From NCBI GenBank assembly GCA_947652115.1, contig OX393569.1, positions 229,001-293,000 of the forward strand: a stretch of 64,000 nucleotides of DNA. Direction: 5' to 3'. This DNA is from Blastomussa wellsi. Lineage: Eukaryota > Cnidaria > Anthozoa > Scleractinia > Plerogyridae. Below are positions 22,673 through 35,100 of this stretch, piece by piece. Below the pieces are notes generated by a model. It saw only the letters and a program-made list of their open reading frames with translations. It did not search any database and was not told where the DNA came from. Every line of letters starts with the position of its first letter. Positions within the stretch are counted from its first letter, which is position 1. A program made the position numbers and the translations under genes.

Positions 22673-25035
22673 GTTTCTTACGCTTTAAGGATAATTTTGT
22701 TCGACGCAAAAATGACTCAAAATACCGTTACGTAGCTCCTTTAAAAAATCCCCAAAAATGCTTTGGAAAGCATTACACTTTCTAAAAGTAAACGTTACTA
22801 CTCCGTTATATCAAATTCACCCCTCATAAGCATTCTTCACGCCGTTAAGACAATTAAAAAAATTCAAACACTCACAAGTACAAGTGCCTGTAGCGTGAGG
22901 CCGAAAATATGAAACCAAGACGATGAGTGCTCATTGAATAACCGCTCATCAGTACAATGAAGGCTATAACCTAGTTACAAGGGCTCACTAAAGAATTTCA
23001 ACAGCATGGCGCACTCATCAAGAAAAAGAAGACATAATCACAAAAATTGAAACTAAATAAATAATAAGTACCGCAAACACTCGCAGATAAGATGCATTGC
23101 CAGATGGCTTAATGCCGTGTAACTTAGAAGAAGTTTTAAAAGAAAACAAACTTTTTAACAAGAAAACGAGTTCGCGATTTAAACGTTGCTAAACGTTTCT
23201 TGTTTAGAGTATAAAAGCAGAGACCGTTGCAACGTATAATTGGATTTTAGTTTTTTTTTATACTATACTTCGGCTGTCCAAACCAGCCTCCTTCAGTTCA
23301 GAGAGAATTTACATTGGAAAGAGTATTTATATAGTGATATTTGCCTTCCGGGAAAAAGAGAAAATAATTGGATTGACAATGTAAGAGAAGTAATACCAGT
23401 GGAAGGAAATGTTAACATGTTTAGTCGCGGATGTTAAGACGACCTAACCCAGCAGAATTATCCCCCACGGTTGCTTAAACGTTTAATATTTATTGATTAC
23501 AAAATGTCGATGTACATTCGTTGGAAATTGATTAATACGTCTATTTCTGATCTTCAGTCTCCCAGATTAATATGGTCTAATTTCAGCAAAATGCTACTCC
23601 TCTCTTGCGACGTCCCGGCCCTCGCCGGCGGGGGACTGTAGCACTGCTACTAATAATACGTGAGTACATGTTAATGTAAACTGTCGTTCCTGGATAAATG
23701 CATTTTTGCTGATTTTGCACGTTCTACTAAGTGATTCCAGCCTAAGTGGGTGAAAATAAACTGAAATATGCATCTAAGCGGAACATGGGCGAACTGTACA
23801 GTAAAACAGATAATTTTCCATAATGTTTGCTCATAGACTACCAAGGTATAACGCTCTCTCTCTAACTGTACTAAAATTAGTTCTAGGTTGAAAACTCACA
23901 TAAGTACAGCAGAAAGAAGGAACAGTCAGCTTTTGTACCAACAGTGAAATACAAAAATGTATCGGAAGTGGGTTGAGATTTATATCAACTGACCATTAAT
24001 AAAATTACAAAAAAGACTATTATACAGTTCACATGCTATGGCCAACTGATTTTGTAGTACAGTCAAAATAATTGTGAACTCGATCTATGTAACATACCAG
24101 TCCATGCTCTCGTTTATCCAGGAACAAGCTGCTTTAGAAAATGCTCGTTGTAAAACAACTTAATTTTATCACAATTTTGTTAAATAGAAGACTAAGCACA
24201 AAGTTAATTTGACCTAACCAAATTAACGTTTTGTCAAGTTAATAAAAAAATAGATAAGAAAAAAAAAAACAATTGAGTGAAGGTGGAATATCCACTTGTC
24301 TTGTGTCTTCAATGGCTCAGTTACAGTTCATCATACCGGGCGGAGTCGGCAGGCACGTCGCTGTTGATGGCAAGAGCATAAAGAAATTAAATTTGTAATG
24401 ACAGTCGTTGAAGTGCGGGACAAAGCTGTAGCATATTTAAGGTTGGTCGGGGCTACATGCAAGCAACTGACCTAAAATTGAAATTGAAATTAAGCTCAAG
24501 TTTGGTGGCCCTTAAAGTCAGAGTTGAAAGGCAAAAGAAAAATCAAAGTCTTATGTTTTCCTCTTTCACAAATAATTCTCCGCTCCTTTTAAATTAATAA
24601 CAAGGACGTTCTCTAATCTTATGGCTACTGAACATATCACGTTGCGCAAATCAGTTAACAGTCAATTTAAATCATTTCACTTGAAATGAAATATGTCAAT
24701 TTATGACACACGTGAAGAACTGCTCATTTATAACTAACCTCTTTAAAAAGGGTCTAAAGGGTCTAAATGTATTAAAATGTCAGAAAAATGTCATAAGTGT
24801 ACGGCAATCTTTTACCAGGGGGCGCGGTGAACCATTTACCCAAAAAATTCTCCCAAGTTGCCTTGCCCAAATTTCTCTTGCTGCCCAAAAATTCGGGGTT
24901 TCCCAAAATTTAAGAGTATGGGGTGGGTGGAGGGGGCTGCAGCCCCCCGGCCTCCCCGTCCCGTACGCCTATGAAAAATACCATCGAAGGATTTTTAAAA
25001 CACTATGACGATATTCTAAATTGATTACGCCCACA
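22673..25035. other. Gene-free stretch
   Basis: No supportable exon. Near 24820-24980 a G/C-rich block (GGGGGCTGCAGCCCCC, then CCTCCCCGTCCCGTACGCC) resembles the end of the element at 53921-54617, but no partner end was found. Around 23262-23300 there is a degenerate relative of the hammerhead-like repeats. Confidence 0.4.
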
Positions 25036-27379
25036 CAGGAGCCATAATCGTGGTTGGAGACCGTAGGTAGTGGGATCCGCGCGCACTAATGATACGGGAC
25101 AATTTTGCTATTTTTAGAACAAATTGCGCCATCCTCAACGTCATATACTCGCGCGCGCCCGCGCAAATTTGCGTGGCTTCTCGCGTGGATGTAGCTGTGT
25201 TGCGTGATCAGTGTCACGCAAGTCACGAGTAACAGATTGCCGCGCAAGTGCCTACAAAAGTTTAGAATCAAGGAAGGACAAGGAAGGCGTTCTGTGAACC
25301 TCAGTTTTGTTTGGAAGATATAATACATTACAGTACAGTTAGCTGTGCCACTGACGTGTCAAAGTAAGTCCATCTTCTTGATATTTTTGGCTGTAAATCA
25401 GAAGACTAAACTTCTAAAGTTCTCCGGAGACGAAATTCTCTTGTTTTATCCGCAGTACTCCAGGGGTTGAATGCCGTCGATCTTCTTTTATGCTCGACAA
25501 CAGGAGCAAGTTGGCTGTCTCTCTATTCAATGGGAATAATTTATTTGTCGGAGAGGCTTACCGTACAGCGTAGGATCGAGATGAACTTGGAGCAAAACAC
25601 AATCGTGTTATAAATGATGGTAATCGTGTTTTAAAATGCCAGCTTACTTATTAGACATCTATGGATATCTGGTACTTGCGAAAGTGTCAAGAAAAGAATT
25701 TGCCATCCAAACTGTGTGATTGCTTATTTGATTTTTCTTGAAATTGACACTTATTTAATTATTTTATTGCACTTCATCGATTGTTTTTAAACTGACTAAA
25801 CTGTCTCGAGATAATTACGCTTTACCAACCGGTAAGCTCAATAATTTCATCTACGAATCAAGAGATTAGAATTGTTTGATTCCATAAACCATTCACATTA
25901 ATTGTACTCTTGCACTAAAAATATTCTTGCGGTTTGATCTGTCCTCAGATTTATAACATAAACAACATATTTAACCAAAAAGCTGAAGTTGGTTTTTTTG
26001 TTTACTGTTTTACCATTGGTAGCACTTTCAAAGGTATGCTATAAAGCACCTGCATAAATAATTAAACAAGCCGAAATGTGAAGGAAACAAAGCCACCAAT
26101 TGTAAATCAGCAGTGTGTTGTTTACGGTTTTCAATGTGACCTGTGTGATGCGGGTTAGATAGGTTACTCATGTGTATATTTGCATAATCGTGTAAAAGAA
26201 CATAAACAACAATCCTCCGCCATTGTCAAACACTACAAGAATTCCTCAGGGCCTGCTAGAGCGTTTCGAAGTGCTTAGGAAATTCAGAAACAAATTTGAC
26301 TGCTTAGTGTAAAAAAATGATTTTTATAAGAACTTTAAAGCCAAATATCAATGTGCAATCAGACTCAATCTTCGCACCCTCTTATGTTACAGTGCGGCTA
26401 CTGTGACCGGGCTCACCCAGACAAAGTTAACCAATCACAAAGCAGAACGGAAACAATAGATTTCAGTATTTTTTTTAACTTCAGCCAGAAAGTATTCCTT
26501 CTCTAGCATCACGTGTATTTATTTTCCAAATGGTACTTCGAAAACTCCAATTGATGCCGTAGAGAAAACTTGAAATTGTCACGAGCGAACTCTGCCACGC
26601 ACAGTTGAGACAAACGGTACGATCGTTGCTTTCCCTGTTTTGAACTTCCCTTTCATGGACATCGCTGTCACAGCTACTCAAGTTCAAAAGGGATGCAATC
26701 GAAATTAATTGAATCTGTTTTCTTGGCGAACGAATAAGTTGAAATTTCATTGTTTTGTATTCGACATTTCATTGGCTGAAGTTAAAAAAATGCTGAAAAC
26801 TATTGTTTCGGTTCTGCTTTGTGATTGGTTAACTTTGTCTGGGTGACCCCGGTTACAGTAGCCGCACTGTAATTCTTCGTGCCAAAACCTGTATTTCAGC
26901 GAAAATAATTTTTTTGCCCTTTCGTTTAATAATTTTAATACCATTTATCTCCATATTGCGACGCTGTGAAACGTTGTTTTGAACGCTGCGCGATTCTCTT
27001 CCGACATATCCGACGCATCTTCACCACTGGATTTATGCAAAAAAAAGTGCCACTGCAGACATCCCAATCACTTTTATCATCTTCACTTTCCGAGTTATTA
27101 TCACGGGAGTTCACAGCTAGGGCTTTACTAGTTACTTCGGGAAGAAAACTGCTGAGAGAAATTCAAAAGTAGTTTTCACTACCGAAGTAATTTTGTACGC
27201 CATTTTGTTATTTTCTCCGCGATATGTCCTCGCAAAAATCCTCGCGGGAGTACGTGCGAGTGCCACAGGCGATGGCGCAATTTGTTCTAAAAATAGCAAA
27301 ATTGTCCCATATCATGGGGACAGCCACAATACTTGAAATGGCACGCGCTTACGGTCTCCAACCCCGATTATGGCTCCTG
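25036..27379. mobile_element. 2.3-kb TIR element candidate
   Basis: CAGGAGCCATAATCG at the left end is mirrored by CGATTATGGCTCCTG at the right. Homology continues inward for about 150 bp (GTTGGAGACCGTA, GGGACAATTTTGCTATTTTT, GAACAAATTGCGCCATC). Flanks GCCCACA and GTCCACA agree at 6 of 7 positions. No transposase was recognised. It contains the TA element at 26390-26869. Confidence 0.5.
26390..26869. mobile_element. 480-bp TIR element, TA target site
   Basis: CAGTGCGGCTACTGT... and its complement ...ACAGTAGCCGCACTG bound arms of about 110 bp (shared GACAAAGTTAACCAATCACA and AGCAGAAC). TA flanks both sides. No transposase; a Tc1/mariner-type MITE inside the larger element. Confidence 0.75.
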
Positions 27380-27540
27380 GTCCACACCATTTCCTCACTC
27401 GAGAAAAGATAAAAGTGCTTCCAGAAAGCTGGGAACAAGCGCCAGCTGAGCTATTACCAAATGAATGACGTAATTTGCATTTTGTTTACAGTACAACTCA
27501 GTCGTCCTTAGTGTTTACACGCCATCATTTCTCTGTCTTA

Positions 27541-27546
27541 TTTATT
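27541..27546 (-). promoter_or_regulatory. Candidate polyadenylation signal of peroxidase A
   Basis: TTTATT on the plus strand reads AATAAA on the gene strand, about 380 bases beyond the apparent stop at 27924. It is meaningful only if the last coding exon really ends there. Confidence 0.25.
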
Positions 27547-27923
27547 CATTATTGGGTTTTATTTCAAACCAAACTAAGCATTCTCTTTTCAAATTAATAG
27601 TAAACGATAGACATATTATCGTTTATCAAATTTTAGACTTGATGATGTGCGAAGCTTTGTTTATAGTGCAAATAAAGAATTGAATTGAACGGACAATTTA
27701 TCTGAAGATCATTTCTGATTGTAATATCTGCCTTTTTAAATTTTTCTTTTAACCAGGGTCTTGGTTTCTAACTGTTAAATTGCGTATCCAATTTTTAAAT
27801 GTCTTATCTCAATTAAAGGATGCTATGTAAGCTTTCTTCTATTCAGAGAGTACATGGGATCTTTCTCTTTCTAAGACCATTTTCGTTCAATTTCAGACCC
27901 AGTCTATCAAATCTATGCCCTAC

Positions 27924-30900
27924 TTACCTAGGCACATTACACTGGTAGTTTGGCCTCCACTTATCCAAGTCCAGTTCAGGGAATTTATCACAGTCAATGA
28001 AAATCTTCGACTGTTCCAGCACCCTCCTGGGGATGGCGGGAATATCGTCGCCATTGTCACAGATGATCTTGGCCAAAGAAAACTTTCTGATCTCTTTCAA
28101 CTGGCAAGGAGTGAACGCCGTCTTATCAGTGTTTGAGGCCTGGTCGGCACTATTCTCATGCCAGAAACGATCTCCTTCGCGGAGACGTTGGAACTGCTCA
28201 CCCAAAATACACTGAAAGGTATCTCCAAGGACTCCTCCATGGGCGGATTGAGGCTCCGACATTCCTGTGAAAGGTTTTATAAAAAGGAACATGCTTGTGA
28301 AGGTGATATGAGTGGTAAGTAAGTTGCACAGTGAAATTTCATTTGGTTTCGTTCAACGACAGGGCATTCTCAGTGCTGGTTGAGCTAGTTGCCAGAGTTG
28401 CCAAGAGTGATATAATTGACTAATTAAAGACATTATTTTCTATCAAATTTTAATTTAGATTTTATGATATCGATGTACGAGTTTTCACCCGGAGATCTAG
28501 AGTTTGCCAGTCGAGCTAATACGAGTCCACGCTGCTGCCCCTGAAACTCAAAGCTAAGAGCAGGCCCGAAGTTGACAACCTCACCCAGCTCGTTATGAAA
28601 ACGGTAACTTTAAAGGTAAACTTGTTTGGCGCAAAAAAGCTTCAAATTAAAAGCCAACATAGCCTCCATGTTGATGAGAGCCATCGTGGGAAATCTAAAA
28701 GGTTCCTAAGCCCCTTTTTTCTATGCGAGCTTGATGTCTATTGATTTCAATCCATGTGGATACGTCTCTTTACAAAGACTTCCATGGGCAGTACATGTAC
28801 AATCGGCATGGTTCTACACGTATTTTCTTAGCCGTCCTCAAGCGCTAACGTGGAAATACTTGTAAAGCACAGTATAATATATATACCTCCAGAGAAAAGG
28901 TCAATGTCATCCACGTTCTCGAAAAGAGACTCCAGGTTATTTGTGGTCTCTTCGGAGATGCCAGCCTTACCGCGGAGATCTTCAAATGTTTTCACCTTTG
29001 GCAAGTTACATTCTGGGCGGTTGCGATATTTCGTGTATCCGTCAAGGCCACGTTCGCGACCTCGTTGGAGGTTAATGGCGACAAGATCAGATAAATCACC
29101 TTCACCTCGGAAAAGGTTGTGTTGCACAGATTCGGAAAAGCGCCTGTATTAAAAAGGACACCATTGACAAAATTTTGCTTGGCTAAATACGGCTAAGACA
29201 CTGACAAAGTTTACGGGATTTCCATAGTAAAATTAAAATGCCAGAAATGCACTCCCCTCTACCCCGGGCAAAAGGCTCATTAATTTTAAAACGAAACAAA
29301 AAACCTACTTTGTTAAAAATATTGATCATTAGAACCTTTATGTTATTTTTGTCAGCTCGTCCAACGGAACTTTTAGCAAATCGATCGTTTCGGGCAAGAA
29401 ATGTATGACGTCATAGCTTTTAAACTAAAGCGGGTTTCTAGAGGGTCTCAATGGGGTAGTTGCTTTTACGGTGAACGGTTAACTTTTTGGCTTTTTTACG
29501 GCTAACGGTTAATTTTGTTCCATTACGGTTAACAGGAGAAGTTAAAAAATAATTGCTATTGTTTTAAGAAGTTAAATATTAATTTCCATTGTTGTAAAAC
29601 ATACTGAAAGTCTTTGGACCATTTTGAGATAAAAAAGTATGTTTTTGTGTGTGTGTGTGTGTACACTCGTAAAATACAAGAGCCGTCAAAACGTCTGTCA
29701 ACTCGCTCAACGACGCGACATATGCGACAAATTATGCAGACACTTACGACAATTCCGGTTTCGATCGGCTTTTCTCGCTACCAGAACACATAAACGCACA
29801 ACACATCGGACTCAAAAAAAGTTCTCGAGGCTTTTACTTTTGTATTTAGATTTTAATGGTTAACATTTTTTACGGCTAACGGTTAAAATTCTTTCATTTT
29901 TACGCCTAACGGCTAAATTTTTGGCCATTTTACGGCTAACGGTTAACCCCATTGAGATCCTCTTTCTACAGATCAATTCTTGGTTTTCATGTGACGTCAT
30001 AAAAGCCAGAAATCAAAATTCGCTAGCCCTGCTAAATTTTCGTTTCCACTAGGTGTAAGGCTAACTAAAAATATATCTTTTCGCAAATTTTCAGGTCGAT
30101 AGTACCTTTCGTTTTGAAAACAGAGCATCTTGAATATAATAATTTGAGTTCTTGGCGTATGTGACATCAAGCTGAGAACCGTGACAAAACTGCTTTGTTT
30201 AGAAAAAGCCGATCCTTTCGGTGGAGAAAGCTGTTCAGGCTGGGCGCCCCCTTTTATTCATTCAGATGAATACAGTCGTGAAAGAAAATGCCTGCTTGCT
30301 AACGCTTTTCAAGAATTTCTTAGTTTCTACTCACCCATCAGCCTTTGCTGCCGGCATTTTTACCAAGCCTCTAAAAATGGAATCAATACCGCCCTGACAC
30401 TTATCGTACAAGTAGGTTGGATTGCCGAAGTCGAGTATTGGGATAGGCAAATATTCCGATTTCTCCTGGCTGTCGCATTTGTGTTCGAATCCATCTTGGG
30501 TGAATCGTCTGAACTCTTCTTGTACCAAGCTATGTCCAAATCGATATGCAGCTACCGCGAAGGCGGTTGACATTTGTGCGTTGACGTTCTTGTTATAATC
30601 CTGAAAATACTCCGTTCCTCTCAGCAGTATGAGATTGAAGGCCTTTCTCTACATAGTGAGAAAAATAAAAATAAAAATAAAAATAAAATGTTATCGAATA
30701 TTGTCGTCATCCCTAGCTTAAAGCTCGGGGGTGTATACCTGATACTACTCCGCGACACGACTTTTTTTACTGTAAAATATATTTCGCTGGTAAAATTCTT
30801 AAGAAATTACGTCCAAGACCGTTTCTGTATCCTCAATTGAGGATATCGATGACGCCATTTTGCGACATTATTGCATGAAGGATTTTCGCCTTGACCAACA

Positions 30901-32129
30901 GGTCTCTTAGAGACTTATCAGTTTGAGGGTTAGGTTATATTTTTGTGAGTTTATGGTTCTCAGTGATTAGGTACCAGTGTTTCATTAGGATCTTTTTGAG
31001 ATTCGGAGTAGCCGGGTTTAAAGTTTGACAAGCGGCAAAGCATTTTTCATGTTGAAGCTTTGTTTCGTAAAGCTTCAGACCGCTGACGAGAAGTTAAGTT
31101 CGGCTAAGATAAAATTCTTTATAATAACTTATATGTTAATTATAATAACTTATATGATAATTATGATAATTCTTTATAATAACTTATATGACAATTAAAT
31201 TAAAACTATTTACAATGAACGGTTCTGGTGATGCAATCATAAAAATAAAAAGCAAAATATAAGCTTAAAATTGGTCTGAATGATTTAAAAAGAATTCGAA
31301 GGAGTAACAAAACATGTCGCTTCATGTTAGAACATTGGGTGTGATAATTCGCGTGTAACTGCCATTTACATTACAAATTATAATAATTCGTCCATCTTAC
31401 TTTCTAGTTCTTGTCAGAAAACCAAAAACTACCCTAAAAGTCCTTGTAAAAAAGATAAATAAATAAATTAGAAAATGTCCGCATTCTTTCCATTAACACT
31501 AAAGTCGTCTAAAAAGTCTGCATTCCTGTGAAAAGGGGTTCTAGAACCTCCAACACGTGAGCACTGATCTTAAAATATCGAACGAGTTCGACTAAGATTA
31601 ATATATTTGTTCGGCGAGTTCCCGAAGGTAGCCGCGTAGGGTGAGGGTGATATGAGTTAAAGTCTGTATAGCGAGACTCACTGTTTACAAACATTTTTTT
31701 GATTTTCAAATATGCCAGCCACTGGAACAAAAGAAACCTTTGTTTCTACGGCCAATCAACCTCTGGTTGGCACATTAATGACAATAGATGACGTAACGAT
31801 GAGCATTGCTATACTGGAATCTTTCAATTGTTTATATGCATGTGAGAGGATCGTGTCTAAAAGTACACACGAGTGACCACGAGTGACCACGAGTGACCAC
31901 GAATGACCACGAGTGACCACGGGTGAGAATATATTAAATTAGTAAAATCCAACTAGTGGTCTATTATCAATGCTGCGTTCTGATTGGTTGAGCTACAACC
32001 AGGCTATATGTTATAGCCCACTAGTAGCGAAAGCGCCGGCTTTGAAAACCAAAACAATGGCGGCTGAATTGCGTTTTTCTGAAGTTTCGGGCGAGTATTT
32101 GAGCTCATTATTAGATAAATCTATACTTT

Positions 32130-32161
<32 letters not shown>

Positions 32162-35100
32162 GAGCCCGATTGGGCTCTGAGTCAATAGCCCATTCGGGCT
32201 TCGGCCTCATGGGCTATTGACTCAGAGCCCAATCGGGCTCGAGGAATAATTGTTAAATAGTTCACTGACATTATAATTACGTCATTATTTCGTTACTTCA
32301 CCAAAAATAGCTTGATTAATTCCAAATAAACCATTTTCGGCAGGATAGAGGAGGGCAGGGTGGGTAGTCTTAACTTCCAGTCATCACATTTAATCCTGGT
32401 TTCTACACCCGTCTCATTCATCTTTTGTTGACTTTACCTGGTTTTCTCTTTGTCTGTCTATTTTTCACTTTTCCGTAAACACAGAGTGCAGTGTGTGTAA
32501 AAATATGAAATGATAAATAAATATACAGACAAACAAACACATAACTGTAGATAAAAAAAATATACCGGTAATTAAACAGCATACTTTTACCTGTTGCAGA
32601 CTGTTTTAAAAGATCGCGGATCGTGAACATTCACGGTCATTTCATTCATTCGGATAGATTCATTCAATTCACAATAATTTTCCTTTCCCCATTATTTAGC
32701 AGCTCACGTTTCGCAAAAAGGGAATGAATAATGTTTTGGCATTTTGCCCAAAATATGTCGACAATAAACGTAATCCACCGGTCTCTTACGAGAAATTTGC
32801 CTTGCTTTCCAAACATGTTATTAAACTGAGCACTGTTTTGGTGCTCAAGGTGCATCGTGTAACTGTAATGATACGCAGCACTGAAAAACAGTTATCTGAA
32901 AAGATGATATGGACTGCTCATGCAGTAAAGAAACAAATAGACAAGTCAGAAAACGCGTTCAGAAAACAAACTATAGAAAGAAATATTTTTCCTATAAAGC
33001 CGTTCAAACGGACTGTGCTGCCAGTCAAGAGATTTTCATTAATTCATCGTTGTCTCTGATCTTGCCGCCGCGAGATGCAGCGATGTCCATCAGATGACAA
33101 CTCAGTGTTTTATTTGCAAGGGAGCAGCATATAGCGCAGGATCCTCAAAGTGGTAGGTAACGCAAGAAACGGTTAGTAAAATTAAACAACACTAGCTAAC
33201 GATCAAACAGCAAACTATCCAAAGTCAGCACTAGAGGTAGGTAGGTGGCAACCAGGATTAAAGGGTACAAGTGAAGGGAAGTTAACACCAAGCAACCCTC
33301 GCTTCCCTCCTCACCCCCTCTTCCTCGACCCCACCCTTTAGAAAAGAAAACGCTAATTTACTCTCCGAAAATGGTTTATTTGGGGTTAATAAAGCTATTT
33401 TGGATAAAGTGATAAAATGGTGACGTAATTACAATGTCAGTGAAATATTTTAATGAATTCTCACTCGTGGTCATTCGTGGTCACTCGTGTGTACTTTTAG
33501 ACACGATCATGTGAGAGGCGCGGTGTCCTAATGATTAGCGCGCTCTGACCGTGTCGCTGTGGAGGCGGTACGCAGCTTTTTAGTCATTCTGGTTTGAAAT
33601 GGAGTATGGTTTGTGCAATTAATTTGTTCAGCGAACTTTGGAAAACATTATCGTCGTTCATATGCATAATAAAGTCAAATTTGTCTAATTTAAAGGAAAG
33701 CAGAGACAGTACTGATTAAAATCGGGTCTCAAATTGGTGAGGAGAAGTTTCATATTTGGCTTGAAAACTACTTTGTCTGGAGTTTACTAGCTTATATTAG
33801 TGCAAGGTGGCGAGATGGCTGCTTTCAAGAGCTAAATTTATTCTAGCATTTAGAGTTACATTGAAAAATCTACTCCAATATCTGCACGAAAACCAAAATC
33901 ACCCGTCGTTTACAGTCGAATTATAAGTGAAGGCCTGCATGTATACACTGCATGTAACCTACCGTTTTAAAGCTCAGGATCACGGGAAGAAACTCGTTAT
34001 ATGTTATGAACTGAAGCGCCGCCCCAATGATTTTCCTTGTTTCTTGATAAATCCTCTCACTATTCCAGGGAAAATGTTGACCAAAATACGTCGCAATTCG
34101 GTTGTGTTCACGAACAAAGATTGTATGAACTGACATTAGACCTGTTGGAGCATACAAACACAATGTATAAAGAAAGAAAAATATTTAGAAATTTTCTCGG
34201 CTTTGAGGTTGCAGTTTGTATTACTACCCCTCTAAACGTGGTTTACAAGTTTTGCCTTTAATAAGCTGTTAGCAATACGGCAGCGATTTAATTGCCCTGT
34301 TCTTACCAGTTACGCATGGAGAATGCCGTCTCATAACATACAACCCAAAAAGGTGTGGTTTTTAGTAACGGGAGATAAGTACATTGGAAATTCATATTCT
34401 CAAACTCATTAATAATTCATCAGGTTAAAACAAAGGAAATCAGAACCTTAAAAGTGGTTTGGAAATGTGATCTTTGTTAGCATAGATTTTTACGATTTTA
34501 TTTCTTCGTTTTTTCCGTAGTTTTAGTTTCGATTGAGAAGATATATCAAACACTCGAGACAGTGTTTCCTCACATTTCCAAACACCTCGAAGTTCGTCAA
34601 AAATACTCCGCTGCACGTCGTATTTTCAACTCTCTTCTCAGTGTTTGGAAATGTGATGAAACACTGTCTCTCGTGTTTGATATAGACCCTTTTCATAAAT
34701 GGCTACCAATTAAAAATTCTTTTGTATGCATTCAAATTAGCCTCACTAAACTCGTTTGGGAGTAAAATTCCTTTTGAATTATCAACTCAAAAACGAGGTT
34801 AGTCAGGCTATTTTAATACTTACAAAAGAATTTATAATTGGCAGCCATTTATGAAAAGGGTCTATATTACTTCCAAGAGAGAAAGAAAATTCAGCTTGGG
34901 TTTACTGAAGCGCGATCCAAACAAGTCTAAAGAGTTCAAATGTGAATGTGGGATATCAAATAAATATCTGGTCTTGAAAAATGTTATACCAAAAGTGACT
35001 GCTGATTTTATATGAGATAAATACCAAGAACGGAGGTATTAATCCATACCCAATCCTCTACTCGTTTAGAAAATGGCTAATAACACAAGGTTGTTGTTAT

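Larger units (their letters stand above)
31849..33508. mobile_element. Mutator-like element (MULE), non-autonomous, 1660 bp
   Basis: Inverted ends GATCGTGTCTAAAAGTACAC...; the 9-bp duplication ATGTGAGAG flanks both sides (31840-31848, 33509-33517), the hallmark length of Mutator-like elements. Arms are about 170 bp once a later insertion in the left arm is removed: after the end come decamer repeats of GAGTGACCAC, then TTCACTGACATT.TAATTACGTCA and CCAAATAAACCATTTTCGG. No MULE transposase is encoded. It sits in the intron between exons 3 and 4 of peroxidase A. Confidence 0.8.

Noticed and set aside
31870..31925. Regular GAGTGACCAC repeats as a CRISPR-like array
   Set aside because: Units are directly adjacent without spacers, inside a eukaryotic transposon arm.
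33525..33590. tRNA-like stretch (GCGCGGTGTCCTAATGATTAGCGCGCT)
   Set aside because: Resembles a tRNA A box, but no B box, acceptor stem or anticodon arm could be placed. At best a SINE head.
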